Positions 16,126-24,716 of a DNA stretch of 64,000 nt are shown piece by piece. The notes under the pieces were generated by a model. The model was not told the origin of the DNA. It worked only from the letters and a program-made list of their open reading frames with translations, and ran no database searches. Both the position numbers and the translations under genes were made by a program. The DNA lies in contig JAFIFS010000095.1 of NCBI GenBank assembly GCA_020831895.1, positions 1 to 64,000 of the forward strand, given 5' to 3'. Numbering within the stretch: the first letter of the stretch is position 1; each line of letters opens with the position of its first letter. The DNA comes from Chromatiales bacterium. GTDB taxonomy: Bacteria > Pseudomonadota > Gammaproteobacteria > Steroidobacterales > GCA-2729495.

Positions 16126-18132
16126 ATGACCCTTGACCCGGGAACCAGCAGCCCTTTTTCGCGGGCCGTTGCGTGCGTGGCCGCACTCCTTGCGGCCCCG
16201 GCGACGGCCGGCGACTGGATGCACTACGGGGGCGACCCTGGCGGCCAGCGCTGGTCCTCGCTGCAGGCGATCAACCGCGACAATGTGCACAGGCTGGAGC
16301 TCGTCTGGAGCTTTCGCACTGGCGAGCTGCCGCCGGCGATCCCGGCCCAGGCCTTCTCCAGCATGCATGTAACCCCCATTCGACTGCCTGCGGAGGCGGG
16401 CGGGCACCTGGTGCTGTGTTCGGCGCTGAACCAGCTGATCGCACTCGATCCAGCCACCGGCACGGAGGCTTGGCGTTTCGATCCGGGTGTCGAGGCGCAG
16501 CCGTTCGGGGCCTACAAGTGTCGCGGCATCAGCTACTGGCAGGACCGGCAGCTGACGGAGGATCAGAACGCCCCGGGTGCCTGCGCGCACCGCGTGTTCA
16601 TGGGGACCACGGACCGGCGGCTGGTGGCCGTCGATGCGCCCACCGGAGAGCCCTGCGAGGACTTCGGTGAGAACGGCATCGTCGATGCCGACCCGCTGGT
16701 AAGGGCAGCAAACCCGGCGACCGATCCTGAAGGCGTGAACTTCTGGTCGCCCCCGGCGATCGTCGGTGACGTGGTCATACTTGGCTCGGCCGTGAACGGC
16801 AAGCAGCGGCGTGCCGACGCGGCCAGCGGCATGGTTCGCGCTTTCGATGCACGCAGCGGGGAGCTGCGCTGGCAGTTCGACCCCGTCCCGCGCAACCCCG
16901 CCGACCCTGCCCACGGGGAGTGGACCGCCGAGGCTCTGGCGACCACCGGAGGTGCGAACGCCTGGAGCATGCTGTCGGCCGACCCGGAACGCGGGCTGGT
17001 CTTCGTGCCGACATCCAGCACCTCGCCGGACTTCTACGGCGCAAGCAGGCCGGGCGACAACCGGCACGCGAACTCGGTCGTCGCACTGTGCGCCGAGACC
17101 GGCGAGGTCGCCTGGTCTTACCAGATACTGCGCCACGACGTATGGAACTTCGACGTGCCGGCCCAGCCGATCCTTGCTGAAGTTCCGCATCAGGGGCGCA
17201 TGGTGCCGGCCGTGATCCAGCTGACCAAGCAGGGACTGGTGTTCGTGCTTGACCGCGAGACTGGTGAGCCGGTCTACCCGGTCGAGGACCGCGAGGTGCC
17301 GACAGACGGTGTGCCGGGCGAGGTACTTTCACCTACGCAGCCGTTTCCCGCCTGGCTGCCGCCGCTGGTCCCGCTCGACATCACGCCCGATGATGCCTGG
17401 GGCCTGACCTTCTATGACCGGCAGAAATGCCGGGAGGCCATCGCCTCATTCCGCTACGGCCCGCTCTATACGCCGCCGAGCCTCCAGGGCACACTGATGT
17501 ATCCCGCGATGGGCGGCGGCGCGAACTGGGGTGGCGGCGCCTGGGATCCGGAGCGACGCTGGCTGATTACCTCGGTTGCGCGGATCCCCTACTACCTGCA
17601 GCTGCTCAAGGCGGACGAGCTTGATCCTGCCGTCATCGATGCACCGGGCGCCGGCCGTCCGCTGGGTCCGCCAGGCCGCATCAGCGGCACGCCGTACGCC
17701 CAGACCCAGGGGCCGCTGCTCTCCCCGTTCAACATGCCGTGCACGGCTCCGCCGTGGGGCACGCTGCTTGCGCTGGACCTGAACACGGCCGAGATCCGCT
17801 GGGAGGTGCCGCTGGGTTCCATTGACCGCCTTGCTCCGCTGCCTCTGCCGCTGGAGTGGGGTGTTCCCGGCGCCGGAGGGGCGATCGCGACCGCAGGCGG
17901 ACTGGTGTTCGTCGGTTCGGCGCCGGATGAGCGTCTGCGCGCCTTCGATATCGAGACCGGGCGCAAGCTCTGGGAGACTGATACGCCGACCGCGACGATG
18001 GCCACGCCGATGACCTATGAAGCCGACGGGCGCCAGTTCGTCGTCGTGGCGGCAGGCGGCCACCAGTTCCTCTACCCCCGCAAGCCCGGTGACTGGCTGC
18101 TGGCCTATGCGCTGCCCGCGGAAGAGGATTAA
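16126..18132 (+). CDS. PQQ-dependent dehydrogenase, periplasmic
   Basis: 668 aa. A signal peptide (residues 1-28, ending ATAGDW) is followed by an eight-bladed propeller with repeated tryptophan-docking motifs such as DWMHYGGDPGGQRWSSL, LVWSFRTGEL, RWQFDPVPRNPADP, VAWSYQILRHDVWNFDVPAQP and GALIATAGG-like blades near 575-600. These place it with pyrroloquinoline-quinone alcohol/glucose dehydrogenases. No C-terminal haem c motif (CxxCH) and no N-terminal membrane domain are present, so electrons must pass to a separate carrier. No pqq synthesis genes lie in this window. The substrate is unknown. It may be expressed divergently from the polyketide synthase over a 171-base gap. Confidence 0.87.
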   Translation: MTLDPGTSSPFSRAVACVAALLAAPATAGDWMHYGGDPGGQRWSSLQAINRDNVHRLELVWSFRTGELPPAIPAQAFSSMHVTPIRLPAEAGGHLVLCSALNQLIALDPATGTEAWRFDPGVEAQPFGAYKCRGISYWQDRQLTEDQNAPGACAHRVFMGTTDRRLVAVDAPTGEPCEDFGENGIVDADPLVRAANPATDPEGVNFWSPPAIVGDVVILGSAVNGKQRRADAASGMVRAFDARSGELRWQFDPVPRNPADPAHGEWTAEALATTGGANAWSMLSADPERGLVFVPTSSTSPDFYGASRPGDNRHANSVVALCAETGEVAWSYQILRHDVWNFDVPAQPILAEVPHQGRMVPAVIQLTKQGLVFVLDRETGEPVYPVEDREVPTDGVPGEVLSPTQPFPAWLPPLVPLDITPDDAWGLTFYDRQKCREAIASFRYGPLYTPPSLQGTLMYPAMGGGANWGGGAWDPERRWLITSVARIPYYLQLLKADELDPAVIDAPGAGRPLGPPGRISGTPYAQTQGPLLSPFNMPCTAPPWGTLLALDLNTAEIRWEVPLGSIDRLAPLPLPLEWGVPGAGGAIATAGGLVFVGSAPDERLRAFDIETGRKLWETDTPTATMATPMTYEADGRQFVVVAAGGHQFLYPRKPGDWLLAYALPAEED

Positions 18133-18143
18133 CGATCGTTAAT
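18128..18143. promoter_or_regulatory. 16-bp perfect palindrome overlapping the stop codon
   Basis: ATTAACGATCGTTAAT is a perfect palindrome, strikingly AT-rich for its surroundings. It covers the TAA stop of the PQQ dehydrogenase and lies 166 bases before the response regulator gene. It could be an operator; there is no direct evidence for which protein would bind it. Confidence 0.4.
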
Positions 18144-18249
18144 TTTCCGTCCACGCGGAAGACAGGTACGGCTCGCTATGATTCAACCAGGTCTAGACAC
18201 CCCCGCGTCTTCCCCCTGCGCGGGTGCTGCAAGAAGTCTGACTGAACTG

Positions 18250-18285
18250 GGTCCGGGTGCGACGAGCTTCCCGGACCTTTTTTTT
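18250..18285 (+). terminator. Rho-independent terminator after the PQQ dehydrogenase
   Basis: A perfect 8-bp stem GGTCCGGG/CCCGGACC with a 12-base loop, followed by eight T residues. It separates the dehydrogenase transcript from the two-component genes. Confidence 0.85.
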
Positions 18286-18308
18286 GGGTTCCAGCTATCA
18301 TCGGACCC

Positions 18309-18989
18309 ATGCGCATACTGGTGATAGAAGATGATCCCGGGATCGCGGGCTTCGTCGTCAATGGCCTGGCCGAGGCCGGCCATGCGGTCGACCATGCGGC
18401 AGACGGCAAGGAAGGCCTGTTCCTGGCAACCACGAACGACTATGACGCGCTGATCGTCGACCGCATGCTGCCAGGCGTGGACGGCCTGACGATCCTGCGC
18501 ACGCTGCGGGCCTCGGACAGGCACACGCCGGCGATCATACTGTCGGCACTGGGCGAGGCCGAGGAGAAGGTAAAGGGCCTCAGGGCGGGTGCCGACGACT
18601 ACCTCGGGAAGCCCTTCGCATTCGCGGAGCTGCTGGCTCGCCTCGAGGTCGTGACGCGGCGGCCGGCCGGGCGCCCGGACCAGGTGACCGAACTGCGCGT
18701 GGGCGACCTCGAGGTGGACCTGCTGAGTCGCGAGGTGTGCCGTGCCGGCACCGTCGTTGACCTGCAGCCCCGCGAGTTCCGCCTGCTCGAATACCTGATG
18801 CGCCACCATGACCAGGTGGTGACGCGCACCATGCTGCTGGAGAACGTCTGGGACTACCACTTCGACCCCCAGACCAACATCATCGACGTGCACATCAGCC
18901 GCCTGCGCAGCAAGATCGACAAGGGTTTCGACAAGCCGCTGATCCACACGGTGCGCGGCGTCGGATACAGGCTGAGTGAATCCGCTTAG
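18309..18989 (+). CDS. OmpR/PhoB family response regulator
   Basis: 226 aa. The receiver domain (1-120) has phosphoacceptor Asp in ALIVDRMLPGVDGL (about residue 51), the acidic pair EDD at 7-9 and Lys in LGKPFAFAEL. The winged-helix output domain (about 130-224) ends in the recognition and wing sequences TNIIDVHISRLRSKIDKG and IHTVRGVGYRL. It belongs to the QseB/CusR/TctD-like group. The partner kinase overlaps its 3' end by 14 bases. The target genes are unknown; the palindrome at 18128-18143 is one candidate site. Confidence 0.9.
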   Translation: MRILVIEDDPGIAGFVVNGLAEAGHAVDHAADGKEGLFLATTNDYDALIVDRMLPGVDGLTILRTLRASDRHTPAIILSALGEAEEKVKGLRAGADDYLGKPFAFAELLARLEVVTRRPAGRPDQVTELRVGDLEVDLLSREVCRAGTVVDLQPREFRLLEYLMRHHDQVVTRTMLLENVWDYHFDPQTNIIDVHISRLRSKIDKGFDKPLIHTVRGVGYRLSESA

Positions 18990-20343
18990 GCTGCTCCGTA
19001 CCTCCACGTTCCAGCTGGCCTGGTGGTACATGGGGGTTTTTGGCGCCTCTGCACTGGTGCTTATTGGCTACATCTACCTGACTACCCTCTCCCAGCTTGG
19101 TCAGCAGAACGATGCCGTCGTGCAGGCGCGCATCCTTTCGCTGGTCAGCGAGCTTGGCCGGCGCGGCGACGGGGACCTGCAAGCGCTCATCGCCCTTCAC
19201 AGCCGCAGCAATATCGATCCCTCCGCCGTTCTGCTGCTGCTTGACCCGGAAGGCAACCCAGTCGCCGGCACGATTCCGCGCTGGCCGGAGGGGCAGTTCG
19301 ACGAACGCGGCTGGTACGACTTCGATTTTGTCGCGCGTGACGGGATCTCGGCGCCCGGGCGCGGACAGGTGCTGGCCTTCGACGACGGACGCCAGCTGCT
19401 CGTGGCGCAGGACGGCAGCAATATTCTCGAGATCCAGCGGCGGCTCAACCGGGCCTATACCTTGACGCTGGTGCTGGCGCTCATGCTGGCTCTGGCCGGT
19501 GGTCTCATCGTGAGCCTCAGCGTGACGCGGCGTATAGATGTGATCAACCGGACCAGTCGCGAGATCATGACAGGCCGGCTGCAGAAGCGCATGCCTGTAA
19601 GTCCTGTCCACGACGAGTTCGACCAGCTTTCGGAGAACCTCAACCAGATGCTGGACCGCATCGACCTGCTGGTCGAGGGGGTGCGCGCCGTCGCCGACAA
19701 TATTGCCCATGACCTGCGTACACCGCTGACGCGGCTGCGTGGGCGGCTCGAGGCGCTGGTGGTCAGTCCGCAGATGGCCGAGGTTTCAAGGGAGGAGGTC
19801 AGGAGCTGCCTGGCCGAGGCTGACCAGTTGCTGGCCACCTTCCGCGCGTTGCTGCGCATCGCCCGTATCGAAGCGGGTACCCATGACCAGCCGGCCACCG
19901 AGGTTCCGCTGGATCCACTGCTGCACGATGCCTGGGAGCTTTACCAGGCTGTGGCCGAGGAAAAGGCGATCGAGCTCGTTCTGGAGTCGGGCAGCGGGAG
20001 CGTACGCGGAGACCGCGATCTGCTGTTCCAGGCCATAGCCAACCTCCTGGACAATGCGATCAAGTATTCGCCGCCCGGATCTGTCGTCGAGTTTGCCTTG
20101 CGTCGTGAACCCGGCTGGCTACGCGTCGAGGTTGCGGACCGCGGACCCGGCATTCCGCCCGAGGAGCGCGAGCGCGCCCTGGACCGCTTTTACCGGGCAA
20201 GCAATGCGGGCCTGGCTCCTGGCAGCGGGCTGGGCCTCTCGCTGGTCAAGGCCATCGCGGCCCACCATGGGGGCAGCGTGCTGCTGGAGGACAATGCCCC
20301 CGGCCTCAGGGCCAGCCTGCGCCTGCCGGTCTGCCTGCCGTGA
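18976..20343 (+). CDS. Membrane sensor histidine kinase
   Basis: 455 aa from a GTG start inside the response-regulator gene. A transmembrane helix (about 15-37) and a second (about 158-180) bracket a periplasmic domain of about 120 residues. Then come HAMP (about 180-232), HisKA with His in NIAHDLRTPLTRLRGRLE (about 243) and HATPase_c with N-box NLLDNAIKYSPP, G1 DRGPGIPPEER and G2 GSGLGLSLVKAI. It phosphorylates the adjacent regulator. The periplasmic domain carries no motif I can link to a ligand. Confidence 0.9.
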   Translation: MNPLRLLRTSTFQLAWWYMGVFGASALVLIGYIYLTTLSQLGQQNDAVVQARILSLVSELGRRGDGDLQALIALHSRSNIDPSAVLLLLDPEGNPVAGTIPRWPEGQFDERGWYDFDFVARDGISAPGRGQVLAFDDGRQLLVAQDGSNILEIQRRLNRAYTLTLVLALMLALAGGLIVSLSVTRRIDVINRTSREIMTGRLQKRMPVSPVHDEFDQLSENLNQMLDRIDLLVEGVRAVADNIAHDLRTPLTRLRGRLEALVVSPQMAEVSREEVRSCLAEADQLLATFRALLRIARIEAGTHDQPATEVPLDPLLHDAWELYQAVAEEKAIELVLESGSGSVRGDRDLLFQAIANLLDNAIKYSPPGSVVEFALRREPGWLRVEVADRGPGIPPEERERALDRFYRASNAGLAPGSGLGLSLVKAIAAHHGGSVLLEDNAPGLRASLRLPVCLP

Positions 20344-20368
20344 TAGATGGTCGCGGCCCGGGTGCTCG

Positions 20369-21289
20369 TCAGGCGCCCAGGCTGGCATAGGGGCGGAGCT
20401 CATCCGCCATGCGCTGCTGCCATTCGCAGCGCTCCTCCCAGTCGAATCCGAGCGCCTCCAGCACGCAAGGCGCTGGTTCTTCCGGCTCCGAGAATAAGGT
20501 CAGCCCCATGCCGATGTTGCCGGCCAGCGCATCCCCGAGCGCGACCAGGGCAGACAGGCGCTTCGCAGAGTGTGGTGCATGCGTCGGCTGGTGGTGCCAC
20601 TCGGTTGAGTACACCACGTTCTCCGGAATCTGCCAACTTTCGAGCAGTGCTGCACCCAGGTCGGTGTGGTCCCAGCCAAAGTGCTGCCGCTCGCGACTGA
20701 GCCAGGCCTCTGGTGTGCCGCCGATCGTGGCCTGGCCAGGTGTGGTCAGGTCTGCACCGAGGCCCTCGGCCTCCATGCTGAACTCGACGAGCAGCCCGAA
20801 GTCATGAAGCAGCCCGGCCACGAAGGCGGTTTCCGGGTCAGTGTCACCCTGTTCCGCTGCCAGCAGCTGCGCACCGATGGCGACTGCCAGGCTGTGGGCG
20901 ATCACCGCCCCGGAATCAGGCAGGCCGGGGGCCTGGCGTGTCCTGCGTATCCTGAGGCAGCTGGCCGCGAGTACGAGCCTGCGCAGCACGGACAATCCAA
21001 GCACGACGATGGCACGGTCTATCGAGGAGATGTTGCGGTGCTGGCCATACCAGGCAGAGTTGGCGACCTTGAGCACCCGTGCGCTCAGGGCAACATCGGA
21101 GGCTAGCAGCCGGCAGATCCGCGCTGCTGTAACGTCAGGGCTCAGCAGCTCGTGGAGCAGCTCGGGAATGCGCCCCTCCCCGTCGCCCAGCAAGCGGCCG
21201 GCCTGTGCCACGAATTCCCGGTCGGGTCGCCGCCGTCTGGGCCTGCCCTGGTCGATCGACGTTACGTTCTTGTTGCCGGCAGGCGTCAT
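20369..21289 (-). CDS. HDOD domain signalling protein
   Basis: 306 aa from the ATG that has AGGAA eleven bases upstream; an in-frame ATG 78 bases further out lacks a ribosome site. The HDOD domain (about residues 35-240) shows SDVALSARVLKVANSAWYG, ISSIDRAIVVLGLSVLRRLVL and, in the HD-like region, VAGLLHDFGLLVEF with WDHTDLGAALLESWQIP and STEWHHQPTHA. HDOD proteins are HD-superfamily relatives that usually lack hydrolase activity and act in signalling or motility control. It lies between a two-component pair and a hybrid kinase, so a role in the same signalling block is likely but unproven. Confidence 0.85.
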   Translation of the reverse strand: MTPAGNKNVTSIDQGRPRRRRPDREFVAQAGRLLGDGEGRIPELLHELLSPDVTAARICRLLASDVALSARVLKVANSAWYGQHRNISSIDRAIVVLGLSVLRRLVLAASCLRIRRTRQAPGLPDSGAVIAHSLAVAIGAQLLAAEQGDTDPETAFVAGLLHDFGLLVEFSMEAEGLGADLTTPGQATIGGTPEAWLSRERQHFGWDHTDLGAALLESWQIPENVVYSTEWHHQPTHAPHSAKRLSALVALGDALAGNIGMGLTLFSEPEEPAPCVLEALGFDWEERCEWQQRMADELRPYASLGA

Positions 21290-21500
21290 CGCAGGGTGTT
21301 CCTGTCTGTCCCGTCCTCTATGTGTCGGCCAAGGCTGCTCCAGCTTTAGCCCGGCACTGGCTGGCATGCAGCACGAGGCGCAGCGCCGGGGCGGGAATTG
21401 GTCGAACTGTGACGTGTCTCTCCCGCCTCTCTAAAGTCCATGTCACGGCGCGTCGATACGCCATGGACATGGGGGTCGACCCCCAGTCACGGTTCAAGCA

Positions 21501-24500
21501 ATGATCGACCAGCTCCCCCGGGAGTGCTCCGGGAGTCAAGCCGTTACCCATGAACCGGATGTGGCGCTGCACATCCGGTCTGGGGATGCGCTGTCCGGGA
21601 TCCAGGTTGATCCGGGCAGCCTTCTGCAGGAAGCCGCGCAGCTCCGCCACATCCTTGACCTCGCCCCTGATGCAGTGCTGCTCCTCGGTGCCGACCAGCA
21701 GCGGGGAGGGCATATCGTCTGGGCCAACCGTGCTGCCGAGGAGATGCATGGCCATGCTGCGGGCGCCCTCGACGGTAGACCGGTGATCTCGCTGCTTGCG
21801 CCCGGGCGCTCGCGTCCGCCTCCGGAGAGGGAGGGAGACATCAGAGCTGGCAAGGTCGTCAGTTTTCCTTCAGTGCACAAGCGCCGGGACGGCAGCCTGT
21901 TTGAAGTCGAGATGACCGCCCGGCGAATAGTGCTCGACGGGCAGGCGTACACCCTTGTGTTCGCACGCGATGTCTCCGACCGCGAACGGATGGCCAGGGC
22001 TCTGCGGGCCAGCGAGGCCCGGATCCGTGCCCTGCTGGCCGCGCTGCCGGACCGCCTGTTCGTGATTGACAGGGCGGGCACCATCCGTGAGGTCTATGCC
22101 TCCGGCCGGGCAGGGCTGCTGGCTACACCCGAGCAGCTCGTTGGCCGGCAGCTCTCGGCCTTGCTCAACCCGGAGCGGGCGGCCAAGCTGATGAATGCGA
22201 TCGAGCAGAGTGCCTGCTCGTCACAGATCGTCGAACTGCAGCTCGAGATCCCCGATCCACCCGGCGAGGACCAGGGTGCGGTGCATATCGAGCTGCGGGT
22301 GATACCGATGGCGGGCGACCAGTTCCTCGTGGTCAGCCGGGATATCTCCGAGCAGTACCGTGCCAAGGCACAGTTCGAGAGCCTCGCGCGACGACTTGAG
22401 GTTGCGACGGAGGGGGCTGGCATAGGCCTCTGGGAGTTCGCCCCCGAGACCGGTCTGCTTTACTGGGCGCCGATGATGTATCGCCTGTTCGGCGTTGCCA
22501 TCGATGATCCTCGCACACCCTCATGGCACTGGAAGACGAAGGTCCATGCAGCCGACCGCCCGCGTGTGGCTGCCGCGCTGGGTCGGTGCACCCAGCCGGG
22601 TGACAGGTTCCAGGTGACCTTCCGGGTGGCCCGTCCGCTTCTTGGACAACGGCACATTCGTGCCAGCGGCTCGCTGCAGTACCACTCGGGCCGGCTGGTG
22701 TTCACCGGGGCGAACTATGACATCACCGAGGAGAAGAACGCAGCGTCCAAACTGGCGGCGCTCGAAGCCCGTCTGCGGCTTTTCGTCGAGAACATGCCCG
22801 GCGCGATGGCCATGTTCGACCGCGAGATGCGCTGTCTGGTCGCAAGCCAGGGCTGGTACCTGCAGAACCAGCTCTCCAGCGAGGATGCCAGCTGGCGCTG
22901 TCTGTATGACATTGCGCCGGAGACGCGCCTCTGGCGTGACGTACACCAGCGCGCACTCGCGGGCGAGACCGTAACGGGAGACCGGGAGTGCCTGACCCGG
23001 GCAGACGGCAGCACCCGTTGGCTGCGGTGGCAGGTTCATCCATGGATCAACTACGAGGGCGAGATCGGCGGGATCGTTATCTTCACCGAGGTTGTTGATG
23101 ACCAGGTCCGTCGGGAGAACGAACTCGAGTCGGCGACACGCCGCGCCGAGGAACTCGCCTCCGCAGCACAGGCGGCCAGCGCCGCCAAGACGACTTTCCT
23201 CGCAAACATGAGCCACGAGATCCGCACGCCGATGACCGCGATCCTTGGCTATGCCGAGCTGCTGGGCGACGAGGGCGGTATCCATTCCCCGCAGGCGTCT
23301 GCCTGGGTCCGGACGATTCACCGCAATGGCCAGCACCTGATGACGATCATCGATGACATCCTCGATCTTTCCAGGATCGAGGCCGGCCGGGTGCGGGTGG
23401 AAAAGACCGCGGTCTGCCCCCTGGAACTGCTGCGCGAGGTTGTCGACCTCATGCAGGTCCGGGCGGAGGAGAAGGGCATCAGCCTGGGGCTGCGGGTGGC
23501 TGGCATGATTCCGGACAGCATCCAGTGTGATCCTGTCCGGTTTCGCCAGATTCTGCTGAACCTGGTCGGCAACGCCGTGAAATTCACCGAGCAGGGCGGT
23601 GTTGCCGTCGAGGCAAGCTGCGACAAGACAGCCAGGATGTTGCACGTGGCTGTCATCGATACAGGCATCGGTATGACCCCGGCCCAGATCGAGCGTCTGT
23701 TCGACGCCTTCTCCCAGGCTGACGAAACCACCACGCGAAGATTCGGCGGTACCGGGCTGGGGCTCCATATCAGCCAGCGGCTTGCGGTGATGCTGGGCGG
23801 GGTGATCGACGTGACGAGCCATGTGGACGAGGGGAGCTGCTTCACTCTGAGCCTCCCGACCGGCGCCCTCGTCGGCGTCCGCTGGACCGACGGAAAGCCC
23901 CTGGCGCTCCAGCCGCCGGCCTTTGTGGGTGGGAGTGCTCCCACTCGTGGCGCTGCTGTCAATCCGCTCTCCGGAGTCCGAATCCTGCTGGTGGAAGACG
24001 GTCCGGACAATCAGCGTCTTGTTGCCCACTTGCTGGGCTGTGCCGGAGCCCATGTCGAAGTCGCGGCGCACGGTGCGGAAGCACTGGCCATTCTGCTGGA
24101 GGGTGGACAGCAGGGCACCAGGTTGCGCTGCCCGGCGCCTGTCGACCTCATCGTTACCGACATGCAGATGCCGGTCATGGATGGCTACAGCCTCGCTCGT
24201 CAGCTGCGAGATCTTGGCTGGAAGGCCGGAATCATCGCGCTGACTGCCCACGCCATGGAGGGCGAGTCAAGGCGCTGTCTGGAAGCGGGATGCGACGCCT
24301 ATGCGGTGAAGCCGATCCAGCGCAAGGAGCTGATACGTCTTTGCACGGAGTATGCATCAGCCGGGCACGGCACTCTGGTCAGTGAGCTGGCTGATGATCC
24401 CGAGATGACTGATCTCGTCACCGAGTTCGCGGCTGAGCTTGCCGCCAGGGCCGACAGGCTCGAGCAGTTACTCGATTCCGGTTCTGTCCAGGAGCTTGTG

Positions 24501-24716
24501 CGCCTGGCTCATCAGCTCAAGGGTGCTGCCGGTGGCTATGGCTTTCCGTCCATCACGGATGCGGCCGCCCACGTCGAGACCCTGGCCCTGGAGGAAGGCC
24601 TGGTTGCGGCAACAGCAGCAGTCAGCCGGCTGTGCAGTCTCGCACGGGCTGCGGCGTCTGGCATTGCCCGGGGGTCAGGCCATGCTGATACCGCAGGGGA
24701 GCGTGTCGATGGCTGA
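21501..24716 (+). CDS. Multi-PAS hybrid histidine kinase with receiver and Hpt domains
   Basis: A 1071-aa protein with no membrane segment. Four PAS-like sensor regions fill residues about 40-535 (first LRHILDLAPDAVLLLGADQQ, a PAC-like HKRRDGSLFEVEMTAR, and later FVENMPGAMAMFDREMRCLV). A coiled-coil linker leads to HisKA (His in FLANMSHEIRTPMTAILGY, about 571), HATPase_c (NLVGNAVKFTEQGG, DTGIGM, GTGLGLHIS), a receiver (ILLVEDGPDNQRL, Asp in IVTDMQMPVMDGY) and a C-terminal Hpt domain (VRLAHQLKGAAGGYGF, about 1000). It is therefore a complete internal phosphorelay resembling BarA/ArcB-type kinases. It overlaps the start of the following REC-GGDEF-EAL gene by 8 bases, so they are a functional pair. 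Confidence 0.92.
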   Translation: MIDQLPRECSGSQAVTHEPDVALHIRSGDALSGIQVDPGSLLQEAAQLRHILDLAPDAVLLLGADQQRGGHIVWANRAAEEMHGHAAGALDGRPVISLLAPGRSRPPPEREGDIRAGKVVSFPSVHKRRDGSLFEVEMTARRIVLDGQAYTLVFARDVSDRERMARALRASEARIRALLAALPDRLFVIDRAGTIREVYASGRAGLLATPEQLVGRQLSALLNPERAAKLMNAIEQSACSSQIVELQLEIPDPPGEDQGAVHIELRVIPMAGDQFLVVSRDISEQYRAKAQFESLARRLEVATEGAGIGLWEFAPETGLLYWAPMMYRLFGVAIDDPRTPSWHWKTKVHAADRPRVAAALGRCTQPGDRFQVTFRVARPLLGQRHIRASGSLQYHSGRLVFTGANYDITEEKNAASKLAALEARLRLFVENMPGAMAMFDREMRCLVASQGWYLQNQLSSEDASWRCLYDIAPETRLWRDVHQRALAGETVTGDRECLTRADGSTRWLRWQVHPWINYEGEIGGIVIFTEVVDDQVRRENELESATRRAEELASAAQAASAAKTTFLANMSHEIRTPMTAILGYAELLGDEGGIHSPQASAWVRTIHRNGQHLMTIIDDILDLSRIEAGRVRVEKTAVCPLELLREVVDLMQVRAEEKGISLGLRVAGMIPDSIQCDPVRFRQILLNLVGNAVKFTEQGGVAVEASCDKTARMLHVAVIDTGIGMTPAQIERLFDAFSQADETTTRRFGGTGLGLHISQRLAVMLGGVIDVTSHVDEGSCFTLSLPTGALVGVRWTDGKPLALQPPAFVGGSAPTRGAAVNPLSGVRILLVEDGPDNQRLVAHLLGCAGAHVEVAAHGAEALAILLEGGQQGTRLRCPAPVDLIVTDMQMPVMDGYSLARQLRDLGWKAGIIALTAHAMEGESRRCLEAGCDAYAVKPIQRKELIRLCTEYASAGHGTLVSELADDPEMTDLVTEFAAELAARADRLEQLLDSGSVQELVRLAHQLKGAAGGYGFPSITDAAAHVETLALEEGLVAATAAVSRLCSLARAAASGIARGSGHADTAGERVDG

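Noticed and set aside
14909-17190. A longer minus-strand protein extending the polyketide synthase upstream to 17190
   Set aside because: The extra 400 residues are antisense to the PQQ dehydrogenase and unlike any synthase; the real start is at 15954.
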